Assembly (NCBI GenBank): GCA_013365365.1
Contig: JABVXU010000112.1
Span: forward strand, 62,001-126,000
Direction: 5' to 3'
From: Cruorifilaria tuberocauda
Taxonomy: Eukaryota; Nematoda; Chromadorea; Rhabditida; Onchocercidae
Length of the DNA: 64,000 nt
Positions within the stretch are counted from its first letter, which is position 1. Each line of letters begins with the position of its first letter. The notes beneath the pieces were generated by a model. It ran no database searches. It was not told the DNA's origin and worked only from the letters and a program-made list of their open reading frames with translations. Positions 37,464 through 50,944 of the stretch are shown piece by piece. Both the position numbers and the translations under genes were made by a program.

Positions 37464-39702
37464 ATGGGAAACGCAGCAGGATCAGTGAGAAGAAGTAAAT
37501 CAATTGGCGTTTGGGCTAATTTCGAACCTGATAATCCATTCCAAATCGCTTTTGTTAAAAAAGAACGGATTTGTTTACGTGAAAGTTTTCAGGTTATAAT
37601 TATATAATTTTCTTTAAATAAAATAGTAAATAATGAAATGAAATGAACTAAAGAATTTTTTGATTGATTAATTTAATAATCATTTTAGCTTAACTAACTC
37701 ATTTTATTTTCAATAGATTCATTCATTCTTCACTTATCTCTTAACTTTGCCCTAACTTAACTCTTAACTTTGTTTTAAACGTTATTTAAAAAGAAAAATT
37801 TACGGAATTTACCATTTCTTTCAGAAATTAAATGATCCAAAAGAAATTATCGGAATTATATTTGTGAAAATTCTAAATGATATTGCGCCTGAATTGAAAA
37901 AGGTAATTTCCATATTACGAAATAGACTAATCAGTTTCCTGATATTTAAAGCAATCTATTAATTTAATCCGATACAATATAGCTTAAGCTTAACTTGACT
38001 ATTAACTTAATCAAATTCAATTTGATAGACTTCTAAGCAACGCTTACATCAAATGCAAACTGATATAATATATTCAGAAGAAATTTTAAAACCATTTTTT
38101 TGTTTCGTTAAATTAAGCACTTAAAAGAATAGTAGAGAATAGTAAAGTAAACGATCTGATAGTTTAATTTTAATTAAATGATAAGAAAATTACTGGCAAA
38201 GTAAAGTGCAAGCATCGCTTATGTTTCCTAGTTTATAATAATTCATTATTAGCTTCAAATTAACCAAAAAATTTTTTGCAGCCTTTTGGTGTTGAAAGAT
38301 CACCGAAAGCAACAATGCCAAAAATGCCAAAATTGGGTGGACATATCGCACGATTTACTGATTGCCTTGATCAAGTGCTTTTATTTTAATTAATTAATAG
38401 ATATTTCAATAATCTTTCAAAATTGCAAAACCTTACAGACGACTTTAATTGTATTATATGATTAAAGTATTAGAGTTAGCGTAATTTGTCATAAAATGAT
38501 TACATGTTGGAAAAATGGGTCTCAAAGTGTTAGCTATTAAATTATATTGTTTGGCTCATTCCTGATAAGCTACCATTGATAATTTGGACTGAATAATATT
38601 AAATAGCTAAAAAAAATAGGAAAGTATCTTCATAGCTTGCTTCATGAAACTGAACCTAATATCGGATTATATTTCTGCTTGATTAACTAATATTGAGCAT
38701 ACTTAAACATTGCTAGAAAATATCAATGTAAAGATCAATTCCTATATTAAGAAATCAAATTTTTGAAATCTTGAAATCAATTACTTTGAAGTCAGATTTT
38801 TTTATTATTATCTATAGTCTAGCAATCTATTATCATTAAATCTACTAGTACTGCGATCCATTTACTTTTCACGCGATGGAGCTACAGTTGTAGAACAAAT
38901 ATATATGTATATTTTATCACCTAAAATCTGATATGGGTTTTAAATAATATCGGTTCTAAACAATGAACTTAATTTAAAGAAAAGTTAGAAAAATCTTTGG
39001 AGCAAAATCTGGATTTGTTATTTTAAGGTCTGTATTTTAGGAAGTTAATAACTAAGTGAATTCATTCCAAATTAAAATTTCATGTTTTCATTAGATTAGA
39101 AGATTGCGATAAGTTATTATTATTTGATACAATTTATCATAATAATTACAGTTAACAACTATGATCGGTCATACCGAAAATCTACTTGGTGCTTGGCATT
39201 TAGTTCGTAAAATTGGTCGAGCACATTCTCGACAAATGTTTTTAGAAGTGAATCAAAGTGAAGCAAAGAATTATTTTGCCATTGTAGGCAATACATTTAT
39301 CGATGACTTCATTCCTTATTTAATTGGTGAAAAAGTAAATTATTTCTCTTTTCTTTTACTGCATTTTCTATAAGACAATTTAATTAACTTTTTAAATTGA
39401 ATTTCAAATTTTTGAGAATTCAAAAGAACTTAATATCAGAAGAATTTAATTAACTTTTCAAATTAACACAAATCAAAAGTATCAGTAATTTAAATAGTAT
39501 TTTCATAAATTAATTTATAAAAATCGCTCTTCAATTTTAGGAAGAACCAAACCAAGAAAAGAAAAAAGTACGATTTGCGTCTTCGTGTTCCGTAACAATG
39601 ATAACTGACGTATGGCGAAGGTTCTTTACTATTTTGGTGGCACAGATAACGGAGAGTTTTGAGGGAGAAAGGAGAAAGCAAAGCAAGATAGGTAATCATT
39701 AA
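37464..39702 (+). CDS. Nematode globin with myristoylation-type N-terminus
   Basis: A single-domain globin, probably oxygen- or redox-related; the exact role is unknown. Five exons keep phase: 37464-37592, 37825-37902, 38282-38374, 39152-39334 and 39541-39702, giving about 214 residues. The start MGNAAGSVRRSKS fits an N-myristoylation site if the second of two adjacent ATGs is used; TTAACAG ends ten bases before it. Helix B/C matches IIFVKILNDIAPEL. The E helix GGHIARFTDCLDQL carries a candidate distal His90, and the F helix WHLVRKIGRAHSRQMF the proximal His125. The G and H helices follow (FAIVGNTFIDDFIPYL and MITDVWRRFFTILVAQI), with a Lys-rich insert EEPNQEKKKVRF between them. The C-terminus is uncertain: an alternative splice (39690 to 39732) would remove 41 bases and end at 39772 with NERMMNERNKSD. 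Confidence 0.85.
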
Positions 39703-39772
39703 ACGTCATTACTACATTGATTTTGCTGTAGGAAACGAAAGGATGATGAACGAAAGGAACAAGTCAGATTAA

Positions 39773-41097
39773 ATTTACGAAATTTCTGAAAATAAATTCT
39801 TCAAATAAATTTGAATTCAATGAATGAGTCTATGATTTGTAATTAATTGTTTAAGCTAAACAAGCGGATCTGGATTAGATTGCAATTCCATTATATTAAC
39901 ATCATAATCATTATAACTGAGCATTACTGAATATTCGACAGATTATTCTCAAATTCATAAGTGTAATATTATCATCATCCAATAACTTATTGCAGAATCG
40001 CCATCAACGTAAAATCAAATCAAAGATTCAGTTCCTAATGCTTGCTTCTCATTTTGTGCCTATTACTTATTTCCGTTCCAGCAAAATCTTTTAGCTTGTT
40101 TAGTAAGCTTTTTTCTTCATTAACGATTTATTAGTTGGAAGTCACGTAATATATTGCCAGTATTAAAATTTTTATCAAAGATCTCCTCTATCAAATAACA
40201 AGTGACTTTCGGATAGCATTACATGTAATCTTATTTCAAAGATGAGAACTCCAAAGATGATAGCTTAATTTTTTTATTAAATATTATTCAACTAACAATT
40301 CTTTTATCGAATTATTTACTCAATTAATCTTTATTGATTTATTTAAATTTATTGATTTAAACCTACATTCCAGAACAAATTCCCAGAGTAAGAAAGGACG
40401 TAGCAACTACAATTGAAAATAGAAGTTTACTAAATAAGATTATTTCAGGATAGAAAAGAAATTAACACCTATCGAGAACAAGCAAACAAAGAAAACTGCC
40501 TTGTTCTTTTCCGAAACTACTGTAAAATATTCTCTAATCACTTATTATGTATATAAATTCCTCAACCACTACTATTTATATAATATATAAAACATTTCCT
40601 TTGTAGTTACAAACTATAACAGATCATATGAAGGCCAACTTTCTCCTATTAATAGGAGAAAGAGTAATTAGGAAAGTATCATAAAAGAACAAACAATATG
40701 AGATAATTTGAACAAATATAATTTGAACAAATATAATGACATCGTGCACCGATCCAACAAGATCCTGTTCTACTTGTATAAGAAAAATCAAATTATTATC
40801 GTAATTTATTTCGAAATGTATGATGAATGAAACATGAATTCTTGTGTTATGATAAAGAATTAAAATTCTTTTTTACACATGATTATCGAAAATAACCAAC
40901 CTCATCGAAAATTTTTATAACAATTATCGCATGGAACAACATATTTCAATATTTATATAATTTGTGATGATTGATGATTTGATTGGGTCTCACTCGATTT
41001 TGATAAGACCTGGAAGAGCAACAGATATTCAGAATCAACGATAGAATCGCATAAAAGGATTAGAGAAGGAATAGAAGGCAATCTGAAAACAAGAAAA
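39773..41097. other. Convergent spacer between globin and TVP23
   Basis: No coding exon seen. It holds the 3' ends of two converging genes, a perfect 24-base palindrome at 40639-40662, and a short direct repeat (TAATTTGAACAAATA twice) at about 40703-40736. Confidence 0.5.
40639..40662. repeat. Perfect 24-bp palindrome
   Basis: CTTTCTCCTATT is followed directly by its reverse complement, with no loop. Such a site could be a dimer-binding site or extrude as a small cruciform, but nothing nearby identifies a role. Confidence 0.8.
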
Positions 41098-42379
<1,282 letters not shown>

Positions 42380-43604
42380 ATTATCTTCCTGAAAACGGTC
42401 CAATAGTTCCTATTATTTTTCTTGAACATAATTTCTTAATCAAAATTTTTAAATATCTAAAAGACAATACCAAATACTCATTTTGTAATAAAAGAGTGGA
42501 AGACCGATATTGATTAATTAGAGCAAGAATATATAATCCCTACTCTCCCAACTATAAATCATTCATTGGCCACACCGATTAATTTTGTAAATCAGAAATC
42601 AGAATACCTACTATTAATTCAACATTACCAATGTCATCGCATAGTTAGTGCATAATGATAGACTTGTCCAATTTCAATTATTAGTTCACAAATTTAAGTT
42701 GTAATGCAAAATCTATTCATGAATGAAAGGACGAAACAAATCTTATCTATTGCGGAAATATTTTATTCCAATTAACAAGATTTAAATTGAAACACAATAT
42801 TAAACACCTATTGCACATGAAAGCAATCTCAACATAAATCATTGTTTTCATACTTTTCCCTTTTCCACCCTTTCTTTTTTAAAGATTAATGCAGTTGATA
42901 GCAAATAAACAATGAATACGACTGACTAACAACTAAGACTCGTTTTTAATTTGAAAGATCTTTTCGTTTCCTTAGCCAATTAGGAATAGTAGAGAAAAAG
43001 TTGAATAAAGCAACTAAAAAAGTGTAGATTATATAAAAGCAATAGATAAGATGGCAAGTAAAATAAATTTATGCAATATTTCAAAACAAATCATTAAGAA
43101 AATTTTTATATGAAAATTTATTACACAAACAATTATTAAACAATGCCGATAAATAATGACATATTAAAAAAGTTACACCGAAACACAAATAGAATCAATC
43201 AGATCTGAGATCCAAAAAATTTTCCTGAGATATTAACACCGAATTATTAGACCCAGTTCAAAATATTTTTTTCCAATATATGTCCCTCTATCATATGACC
43301 AGCAAGTACATTTCGAATTGTAAGATCTACGGAATTTAAGCAAGATAAATAATCCGTCAAGTCAAATAAATAAAAATTGATAACAATCAATACAACGAAA
43401 TGATGAAAATCAACAATGAAATCCCCACTATGTCGCTCAAAACAACGTGAACATCCAAAATGCCTATTATTTATTTATGATTTACAAGTTAAAAGTTGCA
43501 TAGAAATGTAAGATGTATTTCCAATAATGTTGTAATTTTTACATCTTATTATTTACAATTTAATACAGTAAAAATCTAATCACTTCCCGTATTCTTTCTT
43601 ATGT
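42380..43604. other. Intergenic region between nrde-2 and TVP23
   Basis: AT-rich with no exon-like block. It separates the nrde-2 stop from the TVP23 start (both minus strand), so it should include the nrde-2 3' UTR and the TVP23 promoter. Confidence 0.55.
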
Positions 43605-46600
43605 TCATTGCAACAATACGGCAATTTCCTCATGTTCACACCGAAGTCTTAGCTTTTTTTCCACTAATGCATCCAGCAATTTTTCATGTTCACCATCACT
43701 GACATCTTTATAGTCCATGATGAGTGACTTGGACCATGGACATTCAGCATATGCCAAATAGAAAACCTTCAAAAAAATGACGCATACGTAAAAAATAAAG
43801 TTTAATTTACCAAATCTTGATAATCAAAAGAAACATTCTAAAAAAGCCAAGGATGAGAGTATTTAAAAAGATGGAACATTTTTGACAGCTGCTATGAGAA
43901 ATTATGAGAACTGCAGATTAACTCACACTCACATACTAAGAGAATTTTACGACAAATATTGACATCGGTTTCAAAATAGAAAAATAACCTCGCGTGCACG
44001 TAGAGTATCCCTTCGTTCATTCTCGATGAACAATAATAAACGCCAAAAGATATCATCACGGTGGCAGATACGCTCACTTGACTTCTTCACAGCCGCTCTA
44101 AGACGATGTAGTTCGGGAGACTGGAAATCGCTCGTCTCTAATAGTTTTCTGTGTCTGAGTAGCTCAAGGTACACAGAACCAAAAGCAAGGCAGTACTTTG
44201 CATGCCAATCTAGAACGAGTTAAGTTCAATCTAAGCGTACAAGAGTTCTATTTTCAATAATCCGTCAAAGTAAGATGAAATGAATCCTTATTTCGAGTCA
44301 CTAAAGGTTAATCAATGAAATTAAAACATTTAATGTCATGATGAATAACCATTCCAAATCAAAAAAAGATCACATTCCAAAATTAAAATCTGACATGTGC
44401 AGAAGAAAGCATATCTCCGATAAAGAAAGCAAAAAGTGAACAAAATAGGAAGAAGATAAAGTGAGAAGAAGACTTAAGATGTAAATGTAGTTCTTTTCGC
44501 TGGTCATATTCTGTCAAAAAAAAAAATTGCGATATAAAGATAAAATCGGAAATCACACTTTCATATGACTAAAAGATCAGTACAAAAAGTAAAATCGATA
44601 TTACTGCTGCTCTTTTTTAGAATACAAGAAATGGGATAAGACTAATATAATTTGATAATTATTGATTCATGCTGTTAAACCGTTCTATTTAACTGGATGG
44701 TTGCTTATTTACAGCCAACCAGAAAATAGCATTCAAAAATAAAATTATACCTTCCACATCACTTTCTAGGAATCTTCTCAAATGTATGACACGTGTTCCT
44801 ACAGCACAACAATCTATATAAATCTTCAAAAACGATATTTCTGTCGGAAATTTTTGATGAGCCATTAAAGATGCTTCAATCAACAAGCGTTGAGGTTCAC
44901 ATGGATTATTCGTAACATGCATTTGCAATAGTTCGAGATATTTTCTCTGGAAATTTCAGCAGTAATTCTTACATGAATGAAATGATTAAACCTAATTGAA
45001 TCAAGTCTTCGAGAAGAAGGCTTTTGCTAATGAAGAATATTAAATAAATGAATTAAAACAGTTAAGCTATCTGAGACAATGCTTTTATAGTTATTTCATC
45101 GAATAACTAACTACTAGAAATGTGTGACCTTAGTTTTTAAAAAATGAAGTTCTTCTTTCATATATTATACTTATTGTCAGAACAAGTTACTTTCTACTCA
45201 TGTTCAATAAAAACAAAATTTGAAATATAACGAACCGTGAATCTGCGTTGAGGATTATTCTTCATGATATCAGATAGAGTTGTGTAACATTTCTTTAAAT
45301 TATATGCTCGTTTACTGTTATCAACATAATAATACGCAAAAAAAAGAATCAGTGACGCTGCGAGATCAATTGCAGAACCTTCCCACGTTTCTTTCAAGCA
45401 ATTAGTTGTCAAAAGACTATGGAGTCGGAAATTAATTCGGCCCTCAATTTTCTTTGGATCTGTAGTCTGAAATCATCACATCTCAAAAAACTAGACTAAA
45501 AAATCCATTCTTCAATTTTTCCACACTTGTTTTAAATTAATTAAAGATAGCAGTTTCAGTATATTGCTTTCAGTTTTAGCGATAGATTAAAGTATGCCGC
45601 TTCACGTAAATTTGCATATTTACGAAGCAAGTTTTATCAAATATTGATTACTGAATGCGGAGTTGATCGAAAACATTAGATTAACTATTTAAAATTACCG
45701 TATCAGCGACAGGCTTTCCGTGACATATGAAATTCGCAATGAGGCATCGCTTTTCGTCTTCGTCATCAGTTGCAGATATATATACAATAGCCATACGAAG
45801 TAGTGGAATTGTCCGTACAACTTCAACCTCATTCCATATACTCGTTATGAGAAATTTACTGGCACAAATTTTTGCTATCTGTTTTTCTCCCAGCTCAAAC
45901 ATCTAAAATAAGTTAATAGATATATTAAATAAGATTATTCATTCTCCCCCAAACAGACACCACTTCTATAATTTTCTCTCCAGCTTTTCCTTGTGCTGCT
46001 CATTTATCTCAATGAATTTGATTTTGAGACAAAGAAACTGCTTTTTCAATTGAGATATGAATAAACACATCCAAAAAGCATACCTTTTCTGCATATGTTG
46101 CCATCAGTGAGATATTGCTAACATTGTTGTCTTTATGACATATGTTTTTTGCTTCGTCTCGGAATTTCTTTAACCGCATTTTTTCGCTCAACTCAGCATC
46201 CATTTTAAGGAAATTAAAATATCTAAATCAATTACTACGACAATAAAATAGGAATTGCTTTTTGATGTAGTTTCTAAATAATAAAAAGATCTTGGGGATA
46301 GTGATCGATAAGATTATTTCTAACAGTAAACATTGAACTTATCACTCATATTGCACACTTAATGAGTTTCAATTTGTTGCTTACGAAAATAAAATAAAGT
46401 GGAAAGAGTTGGGAAGTGAGTTCAATTTAGAATAATCTGACCAATGAATCCAAGAAAGGTCTGAATGAAATCTAAAAATTTTAATAAAAATGATGCCTTT
46501 AAATAAAACATACGTGAGCAATTGTGATGAGAGCAGTAAATCCCGTTTTTCTTGTACATAGCTCGAAGCTAGTTCGAAAAATCTGCTCAATGATTTATCA

Positions 46601-49600
46601 AAATTTCTCAATCGTACAGAGAGATCAGGAAAAACGGCAAATTCATGCATAATATTCGATGATAAAGTTGAGTGCTGAAAGGATACAATAAGAGTCCGAA
46701 ATAATAGAAAATGGTCGTTGAAAAAACCAATTCCAGAAAATAAGTCCATTGTTCCTCTGTGAAAAGTCTAGGAATTAAGATGAGCATCGACTTTCAGCTG
46801 CATATCAATGAAACATGTTTTGTATACAAAAATTTAAGAATTGCAGACTTAAGAACTAATTGACTGCAACAAGAAGAGATCACGACTCATTTACATCTCT
46901 AATATAACTACTAAAGTTGCACTGGTACCTTGTTTTTAGTTGTACTAGTCAAGGTATCGCTCCAATCTGCTCCAGCAATACGCTGCCTTTCAAAATTTTG
47001 TAGACAGTATTAAAAAGAAAATCTAGTAAAGATTTATTAAAGATATTTTCATACCCGAGTACATATCACTGCTCCAAATTCTTCTAAAATGCTGCACAAA
47101 AGATCGAAAGCAACAGGGGGACTAAACACATATAATACATCCTCAATGTCTTGAAATGTCACCACTCGCTCGCTATCATCGAACTGTAATTATTATAAAG
47201 CGTATTAAAGTGAATAAAACAAATGAAAGTCTTCAGCTATTGCAATAATTGGCCGTACCGTAGCGCCTAAATCTCTAATTGGTCTCCATTGATATTGCGT
47301 GCGCAAGCGTTCTATTTCTATCCAAACCAAACGATTTGGTAACTTCAAGCCATTTGGGCCAACCCTGTTGCATAATTCTTCCTCCTTTTTATCATATTCC
47401 AGCTGTTCCTCTTCACACAAAGATCGATCTGTTTTCACTGCTCCTTTCTTTACGTATTCCATTGATCGAGCCCACCCTAAAATTAAAAATGTGAACAGCT
47501 AAAGTCCCTGATATCACATAAAATCAGGAAGTTTAAAAAATTTAAAAAAAAAGTTTGAAACCTTCTGCGCCTTCATCCCCGATACGTGCAATTCCACTAT
47601 CCCAAAAAGCTTCGAAAAGTTTTCGTTTATCATCCAAATTCGCAGTTTTGAATGATTCCGGAACGCATAAGTTAAATTCACAAACAGCCTGAGCCGTCGC
47701 AACTGCCTATAAATTCCTCAGAAAAAAACCACTCGTGACCTTTTTGCTTCCTTCTCACTTGTCCCTCTTTGCTCTCATTCCTCCGTAAACAAATTTAGAT
47801 AAAATGTATAAAAATGAATAAATTAGAACTATGCAACTAAAATGAATCGCCTTTGGCGCAGTAATTGTTGAGAATAAATTTAAACGGTGTAATAAGATTA
47901 TATTACTTTTTCAGTATGTCCACATTTCAACAGAAGACGTATTCTACGAAGGATCACGGATGCCATAAACTGTTCCGTGTTTGGTAGTGCCCTATGTGAC
48001 AGTAATTTACCGCTGCGTATTTCGTCAAGTTTTTGCAAACATACCTTCATCTTTATACACTGAAACGTAAGTTGGATTGAAAAAAATCTGAAAACGAAAA
48101 AGATCTCTAAAATTGAACTGACAGGTATTTATTTTCTTCGGCTCTATTGCTATGTTACATATAACTGACACGAAAAATAGAGCCGAAGAAAACAAATAAT
48201 TATCACATTTTCCCAATAATAAAAAAGCTTTTCCATTCAAAAACACTCTAACAAATTTACAAAAATTTGTAAATATGTAATATGTAAAAAAAGACCTGAT
48301 TAATAAGATTAAATCGTCTCGTATCGCTCTCCAAAAGATCAAGTATGCCTCCCCACATTTCTGGATCATTAACATGTTTAAACTCCACCTTAATATGTTA
48401 TCATAAAATAATATTGAAAGCGATTACTAGTAATGCATTAAGCAGATAATTATCAAAAAGAAATCAGTTTTTGAAAATATAATTAAGCATAAAAAGCTAA
48501 CGTCTTTCATTTCACGACTGAAAAAATTTTCTTCCCATAAATGCATTCCAATTTTCAGACGTTCCAATTTGAGCTTTACGCAATTGAAATTAAGTGAAAT
48601 CGCCTGCAAGTATGGACAAAAATAATGTTAGCATCAGACCGATACTTTAAAGGGATATGAAAGTGATCTTTTTACCGCATTTCATAGAGATATGTTTTCC
48701 AGTTACAAATGAAAAGCCTTTGATTACAACAACTAAGTTTAACATATATATTTATTGTCTGTAAATAGCGACAAAATATCAAATAATCCATTACTTTGTC
48801 CAAGATACTCATTTTCCGTTCTAAGAGATCGCGATTCGTAAGACGCTCATTCCTTGTCTTCCGAGTTTCCAGACTACTCTGAGCCAAAAATACTTCGTCC
48901 TTAAAAGATATTATGTAAGGATGACTGCTGTGGTGCCAAAATGTCAGCGAAAAGAAAATTAAAAAGATATAACACGATAATTTCCACCTGAACTGCTAAG
49001 AATTTCAGCCACAATCCGATATTATGTCGATCTTTTCCTAATGCTGCGTTATACTTTCGACTTTTTGTTTCTGGGGTTGCCTCGATTAAGGATCTTCCAC
49101 CATGAACTGTGTTACACTTTTCTAGACTCCAATTTCCACTCTCATCCTTAATTTTAAAAATTAAATTCACACAAGCAAGAAAAGTTCGGAAATTACAGTA
49201 AGATAATTACAACAAAATGGCATTACCTTCAAATCATCCTCCGACAGTGCAAATCTGGACAGCTCAATATAATCTGTGAAAGGCTTAAATTCTTTTTTTC
49301 TCCACAATCGCTCTGGTTCTTCTTTCCAAGCTTTACTCATTTTATCGCTAAAGTATCTTTGAAAATTTTCTTTCTTTTCAGGAACGCCGAAATGAAATCT
49401 GCAAATAGAATATAACATGAATTTTCTATAAAAAGAATGACAAGAAACTACCCTATAAAAAAATTATCTTCAGCAAAAAGAAATAAAGATGATCAGATTC
49501 ATGCTCTTATTAAATACATTGCATGATGAACGAATAATCATAATTTATTATAAAACTTGCTCTTCAAGAATTTTGTCGCCACCAAGAACTTTTTTCAATA

Positions 49601-50944
49601 CAAATCCGTATTCAGCTATATCACTCTTGTATAAAGATTCGTAATGCATATTAGAACGATCTCCTCTTAAATCCATCATCATGAAGGATTTCGCATTAGA
49701 TGGATCGAAATTTGTCATAAAACTCCACCGTTGATTTGCCTGAATTGTGAAACGATTTTTAATTTCACAGATTAAGGTGGCTCTAATCACTAGTAAGAAA
49801 AACAGTGCCTTTACGACTGCCACCTTTCCATAAATTTTAGAAAACATATATAAACTTGATCAGATCTAACCTATCATCATACCATCTTCATCAGTAAGTT
49901 TTTAACGGAATAAATAATTTAATCATAATTTTGGCATTAGTTGAATAGATAACTAAAGAAAATAAAATTTAAAAATTACGTAACAATGAATAAAATTACA
50001 TATCAATGAATCCGTTCTGAAACTAACACAGAGTATTTGGGGAACTGAAGATCGCTTATCATGTTTATTTCTGCTTGAATTCGAACTGCTGCTGTCGCCA
50101 GATGAATCGGATGATTTAGAAGAGGAAGATGATGAGGAGCTTGATCGTCTATGGCGTTTCTTCTTTTTTTTTGATGAATGTTTTTTTCTTCTTTTCTTGC
50201 TTTCGTGCTTAGATACAATATCCATAGGTATATCGATATCACTTTCATCCGAATTGATCCCCACCATCTGTATAATACATACAATAGTAATAAATTTGGT
50301 TTCTACATACCTGATTTTATGCTTCACAGCTGAAATACCTACGTATCTTAATAAAATAAATGGTTCTAGATGAAGCCTCTACTCCTGTTCTTCCCATTCT
50401 TAATCTTATTTATTTCCTTCATAATTTTCTCTTTCTATCTCACTTTTACTATTATATCATTAACCCAACATTCAAAAAGCATAGGAAAAAACTGTCTCCC
50501 TTTCTTATATCTTTTTTTCCTTCGTCCTTCCCCAAAAGTAAGATAATTCCTGGGTTGCTTTAGTACCAAATAAGCGTATGCATCACTTCCTGACAGTAAT
50601 GACCAGGTTCTCCATCACCTCCTGATGACCCAGTTATAAGATCTATATAAATCACATTTTTAAAATTATTAAAACATTCAACTTTTCATTTAATTGTAAA
50701 ACGATCAAAATGAGGATACCTTGATAGAATACTTCGACAGCATCTGTTTCCGTTCATTTTCTTTTTTTTGTTTCGCCTTCTCTTTCGCTTTTCTTTCCTG
50801 ATCGTCGTCTCTTCGTTGTTCCTTTTTTTCATTTTTTTTCTTCGACCTCGAAGCAAAAGAGCCGAAACGACCACTAAAATCGTTTTCTTCATCAGGTGAG
50901 GCAGAATGACGTGAAACAGATTGCTGATCATATGCTGGAAACAT
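43605..50944 (-). CDS. nrde-2: NRDE-2 family protein, nuclear RNAi and RNA surveillance
   Basis: In C. elegans NRDE-2 is recruited by nuclear Argonautes to nascent transcripts and is needed for heritable silencing; the human homologue binds the exosome helicase MTR4. I resolve about 20 exons, mostly in phase: 50944-50720, 50267-50028, 49739-49557, about 49371-49227, 49146-48988, 48899-48795, 48603-48502, 48388-48296, 48059-47907, 47706-47562, 47476-47259, 47183-47055, 46982-46929, 46754-46728, 46674-46514, 46222-46084, 45902-45699, 45466-45236, 44946-44751, 44209-43989 and 43766-43605. The product is about 1,100 residues (human 1,164). A Lys/Arg and Ser-rich N-terminus precedes RWSF ... YESLYKSDIAEYGF, then HAT/TPR-like repeats with FEAFWDSGIARIGDEGA and QYQWRPIRD, and the terminal block AYAECPWSKSLIMDY. 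The start of the fourth exon and the 27-base exon are the least certain. Four introns end in AAG. Confidence 0.9.
48132..48192. repeat. 17-bp perfect hairpin in an nrde-2 intron
   Basis: Arm 48132-48148 (TTTTCTTCGGCTCTATT) pairs perfectly with 48176-48192 across a 27-base loop; beyond one mismatch four more pairs extend the stem. It lies in the nrde-2 intron 48295-48060. A stem this short could be a chance or mobile-element remnant. Confidence 0.8.

Noticed and set aside
44442..44510. Possible extra nrde-2 exon reading EYDQRKELHLHL
   Set aside because: Joining the exon ending at 44751 directly to 44209 keeps phase and gives VEDWHAKYC; the extra exon would need a weak donor and would add a Phe/Ser-rich stretch.
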